Positions 10,260 to 20,666 of a DNA stretch of 64,000 nt are shown one piece after another; position 1 is the first letter of the stretch, and every line of letters starts with the position of its first letter. The notes under the pieces are model-generated. The model made no database searches. It had not been told where the DNA came from and was given only the letters and a program-made list of their open reading frames with translations. Where the stretch lies: contig MKVT01000009.1 in assembly GCA_001898935.1 (NCBI GenBank), positions 186,001-250,000 of the forward strand, written 5' to 3'. This DNA is from Paludibacter sp. 47-17 (lineage in GTDB: Bacteria; Bacteroidota; Bacteroidia; Bacteroidales; Paludibacteraceae). The position numbers were made by a program, and so were the translations under genes.

Positions 10260-10363
10260 AATTTTAGTTTTTTAAGTTGATAAATAAAATTTGTTGTTTA
10301 ATTTTGCGGTGCAAAGTAAAGTAATTTTCCCGACATACACTAAAATTTGTCGAAAAAAAAGCT

Positions 10364-10371
10364 TATTTTTG
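10364..10371 (+). promoter_or_regulatory. Putative Bacteroidetes -7 box (TATTTTTG) upstream of purN
   Basis: TAnnTTTG consensus about 40 nt upstream of the purN ATG. Confidence 0.5.
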
Positions 10372-10408
10372 CACAAAATGCGATAAATTGAGCAGAATAC
10401 CCTCTTCT

Positions 10409-10978
10409 ATGACCCCAAAAATAGCCCTTTTTGCCTCCGGTTCGGGATCGAACGCCGAGAATATTATCGAATATTTTTCAGAAAGCCGGGAGCTTCTTTT
10501 TCCGATCATTGTATCGAACAAATCCGATGCATTTGTTCACGAGCGGGCCCGCCGGTTAGGGATACCTTCGTACACATTTTCGGCGGCACAATTCCGCGAA
10601 GGTACGGCAATTATTGAATTACTGCAAGCAAATGCGATCGACTTTATAGTATTGGCCGGATTTCTGCTCAAAATCCAGGCGCCTATCCTGCAGGCCTATC
10701 CCAATAAGATTATCAATATACATCCTGCCCTGCTTCCGAAGTACGGAGGAAAAGGCATGTACGGACATCATGTTCACGAAGCCGTGGTGGCTGCTGGCGA
10801 GCGTGAATCGGGCATTACCATTCATTATGTCAATGAGAATTACGATGAGGGGGCTATCATTTTTCAGGCCCGTTGCGAACTTACTCCCTTCGACACACCC
10901 GAAACGGTGGCCGAAAAAGTACATCAATTAGAATATAAATATTTTCCGGAAACAATCAAATCAATTGTTACTTGTTAA
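10409..10978 (+). CDS. purN: Phosphoribosylglycinamide formyltransferase
   Basis: 'KIALFASGSGSNAENII', 'INIHPALLPKYGGKGMYGHHVHEAV', 'ESGITIHYVNENYDEGAIIFQ'; ATG at 10409 preferred over the TTG at 10388. Confidence 0.94.
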   Translation: MTPKIALFASGSGSNAENIIEYFSESRELLFPIIVSNKSDAFVHERARRLGIPSYTFSAAQFREGTAIIELLQANAIDFIVLAGFLLKIQAPILQAYPNKIINIHPALLPKYGGKGMYGHHVHEAVVAAGERESGITIHYVNENYDEGAIIFQARCELTPFDTPETVAEKVHQLEYKYFPETIKSIVTC

Positions 10979-11035
10979 TTATCCACCATCAGAGGGAGGC
11001 CGGACAACTGCCCCGTCCGTTAACAAGTAACAATT
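10963..11035. repeat. Perfect 16-bp inverted repeat with 41-nt spacer between purN and ychF
   Basis: aattgttacttgttaa (10963-10978) / ttaacaagtaacaatt (11020-11035), with nested cggac/gtccg stem. Confidence 0.7.
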
Positions 11036-11057
11036 CACCAATTAATAATTTAATAGA

Positions 11058-12158
11058 ATGGCTTTACAATGTGGTATCGTCGGTCTGCCCAACGTGGGTA
11101 AATCGACACTTTTCAACTGTTTATCGAATGCAAAGGCACAGGCGGCTAATTTCCCGTTTTGCACTATAGAGCCCAATGTGGGTGTAATTACCGTTCCCGA
11201 CGAGCGGCTTACCAAACTGGCCGAGCTGGTGAATCCGCGGCAGATTGTACCTACTACGGTAGAAATTGTGGATATTGCCGGCCTCGTGAAGGGCGCCAGC
11301 AAAGGCGAAGGGCTGGGCAATAAATTCCTGGCCAATATCCGCGAAACCGACGCCATCCTGCACGTGCTGCGGTGTTTCGAAAACGACAATATCACGCATG
11401 TGGACGGCAGCATTAATCCGGTGCGCGACAAGGAGATTATCGATACCGAGTTGCAGCTGAAGGACCTGGAAACGGTGGAGAGCCGTATCAACAAAGTGCA
11501 GAAGCAGGCGCAGACCGGCGGCGACAAACAGGCCAAAATCGTATACGACATCCTGCTGCGTTACCGCGAAGCGCTGATGCAAGGGAAATCGGCCCGCACG
11601 GTAGTACTCGACAAGGCCGAACAACCTTATGTGAAGGATTTGTTTTTACTTACCGATAAACCGGTAATGTATATCTGCAATGTAGACGAAGCCAGTGCCG
11701 CCACCGGCAACGCCTATGTGGAGGCCGTGCGGGAGGCTGTGAAAGACGAAAATGCCGAAATCCTGGTCGTAGCTGCTGCTACCGAATCCGACATAGCCGA
11801 GCTGGAAACCTACGAAGAACGTCAGGAATTTCTGGAGGCTGCCGGGTTGGAAGAATCGGGTGTGGCCCGCCTCATCCGCTCGGCTTATAAACTGCTCAAC
11901 CTGCAGACTTATTTTACTGCCGGCGTACAGGAAGTACGTGCTTGGACTTTCCACCGGGGATGGAAAGCACCGCAGTGTGCGGGAGTGATTCACACCGACT
12001 TCGAGAAAGGCTTTATCCGTGCCGAGGTAATTAAATACGACGATTTCGTGACCCTGGGTTCGGAAACCGCTTGTAAGGAGGCCGGCAAGATGGCTGTAGA
12101 AGGAAAAGAATACGTGGTACAGGACGGCGACATCATGCATTTCAGATTTAACGTGTAA
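11058..12158 (+). CDS. ychF: Redox-regulated ATPase / Obg-family GTPase YchF
   Basis: '[42 protein letters not shown]', '[28 protein letters not shown]'. Confidence 0.97.
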   Translation: MALQCGIVGLPNVGKSTLFNCLSNAKAQAANFPFCTIEPNVGVITVPDERLTKLAELVNPRQIVPTTVEIVDIAGLVKGASKGEGLGNKFLANIRETDAILHVLRCFENDNITHVDGSINPVRDKEIIDTELQLKDLETVESRINKVQKQAQTGGDKQAKIVYDILLRYREALMQGKSARTVVLDKAEQPYVKDLFLLTDKPVMYICNVDEASAATGNAYVEAVREAVKDENAEILVVAAATESDIAELETYEERQEFLEAAGLEESGVARLIRSAYKLLNLQTYFTAGVQEVRAWTFHRGWKAPQCAGVIHTDFEKGFIRAEVIKYDDFVTLGSETACKEAGKMAVEGKEYVVQDGDIMHFRFNV

Positions 12159-12199
12159 CGCAACCGACACCCGACTTTTTTGGCGTTCAGCACGCTTGT

Positions 12200-12238
12200 T
12201 CCCCCGGAAGTTAGCTCTAACTTCCGGGGGATTTTTTT
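12200..12238 (+). terminator. Rho-independent terminator downstream of ychF
   Basis: tcccccggaagtta-gctc-taacttccggggga followed by ttttttt. Confidence 0.9.
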
Positions 12239-12451
12239 ATACTATGCTGTTAATCTGGTTTTTTGACCTAAAAATAACGATAAATTAAAATTATTTTGTT
12301 ATAGGTTCAATTTGTTTACTAATGTTCGTTATATACAATGTTTATATGAAAGATATCGGTATAAAACGTACGATTATTGTTTTTTTCTTCAGTTTGTCCA
12401 AAAAAAGAATAAAAACACAGAATTAAACCTGCAGAATAATAGAAATTTATC

Positions 12452-12459
12452 TATATTTG
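12452..12459 (+). promoter_or_regulatory. Putative -7 box TATATTTG upstream of large T9SS protein
   Basis: TAnnTTTG consensus just upstream of the start region; makes ATG 12482 more likely than GTG 12464. Confidence 0.55.
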
Positions 12460-12481
12460 TAACGTGTTTTCCAAAAACAAG

Positions 12482-15400
12482 ATGAGAATGGGTTATAAAA
12501 ATTACTTCCTTAGCTTAACTCTGCTTATTTGCAGTACATTTCTGTATGGGCAAGAGAAGGTACAGACCGTTGCCGGGAGTACCGGGACGAACGCCCGGAC
12601 ATCCTTCTCCCTAACCCTCGGAACTGCTCCACAAGCCGGAAACACTCTGATCGCGGTCATTTCGGGCAGAACGACTACTCAAAACAATGTGACCAGCATT
12701 ACACAGACCGGTGTAACATGGACAAGAGCTGTATCCAGAGCGAATACTACAAATGTCAATATTGAAATCTGGTATACTACGGCCATTCAAAGCAATGCAA
12801 GCCCTTCTATCACATTTAGTCAGGGATTGGCCCGCACGGCCGTATCGGTAATAGAATACAGCGGACTGGTTTATAATACTACTCCTCTCGACCGGACTGC
12901 CAGCAATTACGGCAACAATTCCACCCCTTCTACAGGAACTACTTCAATCACCACGGCCAGTCGTGAAGTATGGATTGGAGGTATTGGCTTAAGTAGCAGC
13001 AGCTACAACCTTACCAACATCAGCAACAGCTTCACGTCGATTGGTGCCGTTAGCTCAACCAACGGTACTGCTACCAATAACGCCAGGGTTTTTTCGCTGG
13101 AAAAAATTGTAACCGCAACGGGCCAGGCGTATACCGGCGGGAATACTACTTCGTCGAGATGGGCAGGCGCTATAGCCACTTTCAGAATTCAGGAAGCTTC
13201 TATTTCCAGCTTCACACCCTCCGTCGTGTATGCGGGCGGAGGCGCTACCATTACCATTAACGGCGCTGGTTTTACTAATGTCACCGCAGTGCGTTTCAAT
13301 GGCGTAAGTGCGACATCTTTTACGGTGAACAGCAGCACACAACTAACCGCAACGGTTCCTGCAGCGGCCACCAGCGGGACCATTACCGTAGAAACCACCT
13401 ATGCCGGAACGGCCGTCAGCCCCTCATCGCTTACTATCTGGGACATCCCTCAGCCTACTGCCGTAATTACCAACACTTCCTGCCCTTTGAGCTCCGACGG
13501 CGCCGTTACGCCCGACAACATCCCTACGGCCCTGAACTTTAATTCGCTCGATGTAAACACCGGAGGAACATTGTTAAACGGCCTCACCGCTTTTACTCTC
13601 GAGGGATGGATAAAAACAACCGCCTACAACCGCAACAGTTTCTTCGGGCAAAACGATGCTGTTGAATTCGGATTTACCGCGAGCGGCGAACTGGAGCTTT
13701 GGTCGGAAGGACTGAGGCTTGCCGCCATTACAAGCGGTTCGCCCTATCCGAAAGATGGGGAATGGCATCACGTGGCAGGAGTCGGAAACGGTAGTTCGTT
13801 GAGAATTTACATAGACGGAGTGCTGGTTGTTACCCAAACGCACGGAGCGTTGACAGCTCCTGTCAATTACGGAAGTTCGACCTATAACACACGCCTCGGC
13901 GCTTATGTATGGGGCACAACCGCCGATTACTTCAACGGTCAAATGGCCAAAGCAGGCTTCTGGAACCAGGAACTGACTCCTGCTCAAATCGCCAATCTGG
14001 CTCAGGAGCTTCATCAGTACAGTAATACCGACACGGGATTAATTGCCGGATTTAACTTTTTCGAAGGCAGCGGATCAACGCTTTCGCACGTACCTTCGGG
14101 CAACGCAGCAACCATGACCGGGACGCCTACCTGGTCCGAGCTCTTTGAATATAGCTGGACAAGAAACGGAGGCGGATTTACATCGACTTCAAAAAATATC
14201 AGCGGCATTCCGACCGGAACTTACAATTTGTCGGTTTCGGGGAGTACGACCAACGGAGCAAACAGTTTCGTGGTAACCACCGATGCCACTCAACTGGAAT
14301 GGCTCGGCTACACCACCGACTGGAACACCGCCTCCAACTGGCAGTGCGGAGTAATCCCCACCACCGACACCGACGTATTGATTCCAACCTATCCCGTGGG
14401 AGGCAACCAGCCTACCATCGGATCGGCAGGAGCCGTGTGCCGCGATATCACCATCAGCAACGGAGCCATGGTCAGCCTGGGAGGAGCATATAATTTTGCT
14501 ATTTACAACAATCTGACCAACAACGGTGTTTTAAAGATCGAGACCGGCACCGTAACGGTAGCGGGAACTATTGCAAACGATACCATATTCACCAAAAACA
14601 GTGTACCCGTGAAAACGAGCTATCCGGGAACCGTGATTTACAACGGCACTGCTGCACAGACGCTCATCAACAATGCCACTTATACCACATTGGTAATCGA
14701 CAATACCACCGGAGTCTATCTTCCGGCATCCAGCCACAACACAGCAACCAGTCTGATCATCAACACAGGGGCTTATCTTGAAATCGGAACCGGCCGGGCC
14801 ATAACAGCCGCCACGGTTACCAACCACGCGGGCGCCGGAGGTCTGAGGCTGAAATCGGATTCCAATGTACCCAACGGGAGCCTGATCTTCGGCAACCCGG
14901 TGGGGAACCCGGTAGAGGCTACAGTCGAAATGTATTCGAAAGCCTTCAAATCGACCACGCCGGTGGCCGGACAGTATTATAAATGGCAATACTTCGGCAT
15001 ACCTCTGCGCACGCTGGCCACCGCGTCGCCCACTTTCGACGGATCGTTTGTACGCAAGTACGATGCAACCGGCAAAGTCGACCTGGGCAACAGCAATTTC
15101 GGAGCAAAGTGGGACGCACTGAACAACATGTCGGCGCTCGCTTCGTTCGACGGTTACGAAATCACGCACGACTCGCCGCGCACCATCGTGTACCAGGGAA
15201 TACTTGAAAACGGCAATTTCGTCAGGAACTCGGGCAATCCTCTGATTTATTATCCCAATGCAGCGTATCCGGGACATCACCTGTTTGCAAATTCCTACAC
15301 GGCGGCCATCGGCATTGCGGGAATTAATTTCGGCGCCGAAACAGAAGCAACGGTATACCTTTATAATACGGGAAGTTATGGCGACTGGGTTACCGAAGGC

Positions 15401-16291
15401 TATGGCACCAGCGATGGCGGAGTAACCGGACAATACGTGGCCATACCGAAAAACCTGGCCAATCCGACCATCCCTTCGGGACTTCCGCGCGAAATCCCCT
15501 CCATGCAAGGCTTTGTGATCCGGAAACTACATCAGGATACCAGTAATCCGGGCACTTTCACTGTAGAAATACCGTATAGTACGGTTGCCGGGAAAAACAC
15601 TACTGTTCAACGAATGGCAACCAACGACTCCATTCGTCCTGCGCCGCTGCCTGCTTTGTATCTGGATGTAAAAGATACCCGATCGACCGACCGGCTGTGG
15701 ATTTTCATGAACGACACGTGCAGCAAGAGCTTCGATAATGGCTGGGATGGCGAAAAGCTCATGAGTAAAACGGACGCCCCGCAACTGTTCGCTCTGATGC
15801 CCGACCGCAACTACCAGGTATTTACAACCAATTCGATCCGGAATGTACTGATCGGTTTTATGACCGGCAAGGAACAACACTACGAATTGGTCGTTACGCA
15901 CCGGGAAACCGGCGGGCTGTACCCCGAAGGTATTTTCCTGGACGATCTGGTAACCGGTACCCGCACCGATATCTCGGCCGATGGAACACGCTACAGCTTT
16001 ACAGCCTCGGCCAGCGATCCGGTGAAACGGTTCCTGATACGAATCGGGAACTCGGACGAAAAGGTTGAAATTTCGGACGATATAATGGTATACGCCATCA
16101 ACAACAAGCTTACTATCGGCAACTATTCGGCTCACGACCAAACGGTCAAGGTGTACGATACCCTCGGACGATTGCAGTTTACGGCCATGGTGGCTAAAGG
16201 CGAACAATACCAGCGCCGTACGGGTCTTTCAGCCGGCGAATACATCATTCAGTTCTCGTCGGGAAAATCGCACAAACTTAGAATGAACTAA
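12482..16291 (+). CDS. Large T9SS-secreted protein with IPT/TIG and LamG-like domains and Por secretion tail
   Basis: Signal peptide 'YFLSLTLLICSTFLYG'; 'ISSFTPSVVYAGGGATITINGAGFTNVTAVRFNG' TIG; 'FTLEGWIKTTAYN...YIDGVLVVTQTHG' LamG; C-term 'VKVYDTLGRLQFTAMV...LSAGEYIIQFSSGKSHKLRMN'. Confidence 0.85.
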   Translation: MRMGYKNYFLSLTLLICSTFLYGQEKVQTVAGSTGTNARTSFSLTLGTAPQAGNTLIAVISGRTTTQNNVTSITQTGVTWTRAVSRANTTNVNIEIWYTTAIQSNASPSITFSQGLARTAVSVIEYSGLVYNTTPLDRTASNYGNNSTPSTGTTSITTASREVWIGGIGLSSSSYNLTNISNSFTSIGAVSSTNGTATNNARVFSLEKIVTATGQAYTGGNTTSSRWAGAIATFRIQEASISSFTPSVVYAGGGATITINGAGFTNVTAVRFNGVSATSFTVNSSTQLTATVPAAATSGTITVETTYAGTAVSPSSLTIWDIPQPTAVITNTSCPLSSDGAVTPDNIPTALNFNSLDVNTGGTLLNGLTAFTLEGWIKTTAYNRNSFFGQNDAVEFGFTASGELELWSEGLRLAAITSGSPYPKDGEWHHVAGVGNGSSLRIYIDGVLVVTQTHGALTAPVNYGSSTYNTRLGAYVWGTTADYFNGQMAKAGFWNQELTPAQIANLAQELHQYSNTDTGLIAGFNFFEGSGSTLSHVPSGNAATMTGTPTWSELFEYSWTRNGGGFTSTSKNISGIPTGTYNLSVSGSTTNGANSFVVTTDATQLEWLGYTTDWNTASNWQCGVIPTTDTDVLIPTYPVGGNQPTIGSAGAVCRDITISNGAMVSLGGAYNFAIYNNLTNNGVLKIETGTVTVAGTIANDTIFTKNSVPVKTSYPGTVIYNGTAAQTLINNATYTTLVIDNTTGVYLPASSHNTATSLIINTGAYLEIGTGRAITAATVTNHAGAGGLRLKSDSNVPNGSLIFGNPVGNPVEATVEMYSKAFKSTTPVAGQYYKWQYFGIPLRTLATASPTFDGSFVRKYDATGKVDLGNSNFGAKWDALNNMSALASFDGYEITHDSPRTIVYQGILENGNFVRNSGNPLIYYPNAAYPGHHLFANSYTAAIGIAGINFGAETEATVYLYNTGSYGDWVTEGYGTSDGGVTGQYVAIPKNLANPTIPSGLPREIPSMQGFVIRKLHQDTSNPGTFTVEIPYSTVAGKNTTVQRMATNDSIRPAPLPALYLDVKDTRSTDRLWIFMNDTCSKSFDNGWDGEKLMSKTDAPQLFALMPDRNYQVFTTNSIRNVLIGFMTGKEQHYELVVTHRETGGLYPEGIFLDDLVTGTRTDISADGTRYSFTASASDPVKRFLIRIGNSDEKVEISDDIMVYAINNKLTIGNYSAHDQTVKVYDTLGRLQFTAMVAKGEQYQRRTGLSAGEYIIQFSSGKSHKLRMN

Positions 16292-16296
16292 ATACA

Positions 16297-16986
16297 ATGA
16301 AAAAGTTAGATAGCCCACTTTTTAACATCATCATTACCATCCTTATACTGGTAGGCCTTTACTTTGCCTATCAATGGGTGTTCGACGAAATTGAGAAAGA
16401 CAGTCTTGGATACGTGGGCACCTCTTCCGAACGAATAAACATCGGCATTTCGGGCGACCATCGCATGAGCGGTTATTCCGGCTCCGGCAACGCGGGCCGA
16501 AGTGGCCGCGGTGCAAAACGGCCTGCTGTCACGGGACTTCCTCCAAGCGCCGATGCTTTTGCTACCGGCATGCTTCTATCGGCTCCTTTCGAAGGGAGCT
16601 CTCTATCGGGAAAAGCTGTAGTACGCCGCAATTATGCGGCCGAAGGGATACAACAACCTATGGTATACGCGGTTCACACCGGCGAAAGTCATTCCAACAG
16701 GACGGGCGCCATGCCGGGTGGCGGGGGAAGTTATATGTTCTTCAGCGGCCGCCGGTCGGCTACAGGATCGCAGCAGGTACGACCACAAGGAGCACTGGCC
16801 ATTGCTCAAAACAACCTCAATCAGACCCAACCTTTCCGGTCGGCCGAAGAAGATCCGCTGGTTCCCCGCAAGCCCGACCCGGGAACCGACCCTACGGGAA
16901 ATCCGATTCCCCTTTCCGATGGAAACTGGATAATGCTGGTGCTGGCCGGAGTGTACCTGGCAGTGAAATTAAAACAAGCAGATTAA
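16297..16986 (+). CDS. Hypothetical protein, N- and C-terminal hydrophobic segments flanking a Gly/Ser-rich region
   Basis: 'LFNIIITILILVGLYFAYQWVF' N-terminal TM; C-term 'PLSDGNWIMLVLAGVYLAVKLKQAD'; 5 nt after the preceding T9SS gene. Confidence 0.6.
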   Translation: MKKLDSPLFNIIITILILVGLYFAYQWVFDEIEKDSLGYVGTSSERINIGISGDHRMSGYSGSGNAGRSGRGAKRPAVTGLPPSADAFATGMLLSAPFEGSSLSGKAVVRRNYAAEGIQQPMVYAVHTGESHSNRTGAMPGGGGSYMFFSGRRSATGSQQVRPQGALAIAQNNLNQTQPFRSAEEDPLVPRKPDPGTDPTGNPIPLSDGNWIMLVLAGVYLAVKLKQAD

Positions 16987-18068
16987 CGTTTCGGAACGAC
17001 CGTCTGCTGAATCCGGACCAGCCGGCCGGTCGCGACATCCACTTCCATCGTTACATCAGCGCCGGTAAACAGCGCCGCGCTGTAGGGGATCAATACTCCC
17101 AGCTGCGAAAGGGTAGTTTGCTGTTTGAGTAAGGTAGTGACCCCATCGCTTATTTCAACTATTGCATTGGCCGGAACAACGGTGTACAGTGCAATTTCGG
17201 CCGGAGCCTGTTTCGATTTCTTTTTTGATGCCTGAGCCTTCAGCGCAGCAGCCGAAGGCGTAGGAATAGCTTCGTGATCGATAACCACATAATAAGGTTC
17301 GCCTCCCAGATCGTCGTTGGCAACCAAGCCGCGGCTGGCCGACAGGCGGAATAAAATAGCTTCATTTTCGACCGAATCGGGAATAAAACTCACCTGTCGA
17401 CGTTCGGTTGTACGACGTACTTCACCCACAAACAATTCGGTCAGCTCGCGTTCCTGACGGTCGAGTCCCTGCAACATTTGTTTCAACGATTCGCCGTCGG
17501 CCGGCAATTGTTCCAGTTCGCCGCTCAGCAGGTTCATCCGGCTTTCGCGGATGGCATAAATCTGATAGGCGGCCCCTTCGGCCATTTTGGCCATCGAACC
17601 GGCCATCATGTATTCCTGGTTCAGCGGCAATATCCCTTCGGGCCGGGCGGGCTGCGGTGCGGCCACACGCTCCACGCGCCGTTCGCTGATCGGCTGCCGG
17701 GGAACAGGGACATTAACTCCGGCAAGAAAACCTTCTTTTGTTACTGCAAGGCCGGGCAGAAGCTCCGGCGAAACAGCGAAACGACGTGCAGGATCGAGCA
17801 CCGGCCGCGTCGACATGCGCACCGACTTCAGCCGATACTGAGTCGATTCGGCCGTTACAACTTTGCTGGTTGCCAGGTAACGTTGCGAATACTGATAAAA
17901 CACACCCGGCTTTTCGGTCACCTTTTCAATCTCCAGTTCGAACACCAACTCGGTGGCAGGCAATGCATAAACCAGTTCGGGTTCGCCCGAGTACACATAT
18001 GGAGTTTGTGCTTGCGCTACAGCAACACAGGCAGCCACACAGGCAATGGCAAAAAGTTGTTTCATCAT
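16983..18068 (-). CDS. DUF4831-like secreted/periplasmic protein
   Basis: Signal peptide 'MKQLFAIACVAACVAVAQAQ'; 'GLAVTKEGFLAGVN', 'YMMAGSMAKMAEGAAYQIYAIRESRMNLLSGELEQLPADG'. Confidence 0.65.
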   Translation of the reverse strand: MMKQLFAIACVAACVAVAQAQTPYVYSGEPELVYALPATELVFELEIEKVTEKPGVFYQYSQRYLATSKVVTAESTQYRLKSVRMSTRPVLDPARRFAVSPELLPGLAVTKEGFLAGVNVPVPRQPISERRVERVAAPQPARPEGILPLNQEYMMAGSMAKMAEGAAYQIYAIRESRMNLLSGELEQLPADGESLKQMLQGLDRQERELTELFVGEVRRTTERRQVSFIPDSVENEAILFRLSASRGLVANDDLGGEPYYVVIDHEAIPTPSAAALKAQASKKKSKQAPAEIALYTVVPANAIVEISDGVTTLLKQQTTLSQLGVLIPYSAALFTGADVTMEVDVATGRLVRIQQTVVPKR

Positions 18069-18092
18069 AACAGTAACAAATTAACGATTAAC

Positions 18093-20423
18093 TTATTTTT
18101 TCTTACGTGCAAAGGATTTTTTCTTCGCTCCGGCAGCCGGTTGCTGGGCGACCAACTCCGCACAGGCTTCGGCAGTAAGCGTCGCCGGATCGGTTCCTTT
18201 CGGTATTTTATAATTCGCTTTCTCGAATGTGAAATATGGCCCGAAACGGCCGTTAAGCACCTGGTATTCGCCATTTTCGCCCAACACACTGATCACCTTA
18301 TTACGCTCGGCTTCACGTTTGGCCTCGATAATGCCTACTGCTGCTTCGGCACCGATAGCCATCGGATCCTCACCCTTAGGCAACGAGTAAAATGCACCGT
18401 CGTGACGGATATAAGGTCCGAAGCGACCTACCGCCACGGTCATTTCCTTACCTTCAAATTCGCCGATGGTCCGCGGGAGTTTAAACAATTCGAGGGCTTC
18501 TTCAAGGCTTATATTTTCGATCGACTGATCCTTACGCAGCGATGCAAATACCGGTTTTTCCTCTTCTTCGGCCGTACCTATCTGAGCAATAGGACCATAA
18601 CGCCCGATCTTCACAGCCAGCTGCCGCCCGCTTACCGGATCGGTACCCAGTACCCGCTCGCCCGACTGGCGCTCCGAATTTTTCAGCGTATCTTCCACGA
18701 TCGGATGGAACTTTTTGTAAAACGCATCGATAAGGTTCACCCAATTGATGGTACCCTCGGCCACTGTATCAAATTCCTTTTCGATACGGGCCGTGAAATC
18801 GTAACTAAGAATGGAGGGAAAATATTCGGTAAGAAAATCGTTCACCACCATACCGATATCGGTTGGAAACAACTTTCCCTTTTCGGCACCCGTATTTTCG
18901 GTCTGAATTTTATCGCTTATCTTTCCCCCTTTAAGCGTCAGCAGGTTGTAGTTACGCTTTTCGGCCGGCCGGTCGCCTTTCTCCACATAGGTACGATTCT
19001 GAATCGTGGTGATGGTAGGCGCATAGGTCGACGGGCGGCCGATGCCCAGCTCTTCGAGCTTACGCACCAGACTGGCCTCGCTGTAACGGGGCGGTTTCTG
19101 GGTAAAGCGCTGCTGGGCAGTAATAATCTCGGCATTCAGCACTTCGCCCGATTTCATTTGCGGGAGCAGTCCTTCCTGCTCGGTTTCTTCGTCGTCGGTC
19201 GATTCGAGGTATACTTTCAGGAAACCATCGAACACAATCACTTCGCCCGAAGCGACAAACTTATACTGATTACACGAACAACCAATCACAATCGAGGTTT
19301 TCTCGAGCTCGGCATCGGCCATTTGCGAAGCAATGGTCCGTTTCCAAATCAGTTCGTAAAGTTTTTGTTCCTGCGCGGTGCCACTGATGGTATGCGCATT
19401 CATATAGGTGGGACGGATGGCCTCGTGGGCTTCCTGGGCCCCTTTAGCTGTAGTTGTGAATTTCCGGATTTTCACATAACGGTCGCCGGCCATCGATTTA
19501 ATTTCGGCCTTGGCAGTATTGAGTGCCAGGTCGGAGAGGTTCACCGAGTCGGTACGCATGTAGGTAATTTTTCCCGATTCGTAGAGCGACTGCGCCACCC
19601 GCATGGTTTGCGAAACCGCAAAACCCAGCTTACGCGAGGCTTCCTGCTGGAGGGTGGAAGTAGTAAACGGCGGAGCCGGCGATTTTTTCGAAGGCTTGGT
19701 AACGATATCCTCTACTTTAAAATCGGCCGACTTACAATGCTCCAGAAATGCCATCGCTTCCTCTTTGGTTGCAAAGCGATGCTGCAGTTCGGCTTTGAGC
19801 ACCACCCGGTTCCCTGTTGCATCGGGTCCTGCCAGCTCGGCCATCACCCGGTACGACGATTCGGCGGTAAACTGATTGATTTCGCGTTCCCGTTCCACGA
19901 TGAGGCGTACGGCCACCGACTGCACCCTTCCGGCCGAAAGCGACGGACGGACCTTACGCCAAAGAACAGGCGAAAGTTCGAAGCCAACGATACGGTCGAG
20001 CACACGACGAGCCTGCTGGGCATCGACCAGGTGAAGATCGATGTCGCGCGGGGTTTCGATGGCACGCAAAATAGCATCCTTTGTAATCTCGTGAAATACA
20101 ATCCGTTTGGTGTTTTTTTTATCTAATTTCAGCTCATCGAACAAATGCCAGGCAATAGCTTCCCCCTCCCGGTCTTCGTCGGAAGCCAGCCATACTGTTT
20201 CGGCTGTTTTTGAAGCCTTTTTAAGTTCCGACACTACTTTCTTTTTGTCGGACGATACGACATAAACGGGCGCGTAGTTATTATCGAAGTCGATCCCTAT
20301 ACCTTTTTCGGCTAAATCGCGGATATGACCAAAGCTCGACATAACCTGATAATCGGTCCCCAGAAATTTTTCAATAGTTTTCGCTTTTGCAGGCGACTCA
20401 ACAATTACAAGGTTTTTCGACAT
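18093..20423 (-). CDS. topA: DNA topoisomerase I
   Basis: 'MSKNLVIVESPAKAKTIEKFLG', 'ASDEDREGEAIAWHL', 'ITYMRTDSVNLS', 'GIGRPSTYAPTI', C-terminal topo repeats. Confidence 0.97.
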   Translation of the reverse strand: MSKNLVIVESPAKAKTIEKFLGTDYQVMSSFGHIRDLAEKGIGIDFDNNYAPVYVVSSDKKKVVSELKKASKTAETVWLASDEDREGEAIAWHLFDELKLDKKNTKRIVFHEITKDAILRAIETPRDIDLHLVDAQQARRVLDRIVGFELSPVLWRKVRPSLSAGRVQSVAVRLIVEREREINQFTAESSYRVMAELAGPDATGNRVVLKAELQHRFATKEEAMAFLEHCKSADFKVEDIVTKPSKKSPAPPFTTSTLQQEASRKLGFAVSQTMRVAQSLYESGKITYMRTDSVNLSDLALNTAKAEIKSMAGDRYVKIRKFTTTAKGAQEAHEAIRPTYMNAHTISGTAQEQKLYELIWKRTIASQMADAELEKTSIVIGCSCNQYKFVASGEVIVFDGFLKVYLESTDDEETEQEGLLPQMKSGEVLNAEIITAQQRFTQKPPRYSEASLVRKLEELGIGRPSTYAPTITTIQNRTYVEKGDRPAEKRNYNLLTLKGGKISDKIQTENTGAEKGKLFPTDIGMVVNDFLTEYFPSILSYDFTARIEKEFDTVAEGTINWVNLIDAFYKKFHPIVEDTLKNSERQSGERVLGTDPVSGRQLAVKIGRYGPIAQIGTAEEEEKPVFASLRKDQSIENISLEEALELFKLPRTIGEFEGKEMTVAVGRFGPYIRHDGAFYSLPKGEDPMAIGAEAAVGIIEAKREAERNKVISVLGENGEYQVLNGRFGPYFTFEKANYKIPKGTDPATLTAEACAELVAQQPAAGAKKKSFARKKK

Positions 20424-20567
20424 ATTATTAGGTAGTTATTTAAAACATCGGGTGCAAAATAACAAAAACAAATTTGTATCTCCCAAATTTCGAGAATATT
20501 ATTTCAGAATTTTAATGTTAAGGTTTACCGATCGGCCGTTTTTCCCTTCTCTTTCAACCGAAAAACA

Positions 20568-20650
20568 CCTGTACTTCAACTCCCTTATACAACTTCTGCA
20601 TGGAAAATCCAATTGATTGCAGAAGTTGTATAAGGGAGTTGGAGTACAGG
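20568..20650. terminator. Very long (about 33-bp arms) imperfect palindrome, probable terminator of the M16 protease gene on the minus strand
   Basis: ctgtacttcaactcccttatacaacttctgca / tgcagaagttgtataagggagttggagtacag, one mismatch, 17-nt loop; minus strand continues into GTGTTTTTCGG. Confidence 0.7.
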
Positions 20651-20666
20651 GCCGTTTAAGCTATCG

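Noticed and set aside
17478-20126. 882-aa plus-strand ORF antisense to topA
   Set aside because: Shadow ORF of topA and part of the neighbouring gene; composition (Phe/His/Arg-rich) typical of antisense reading
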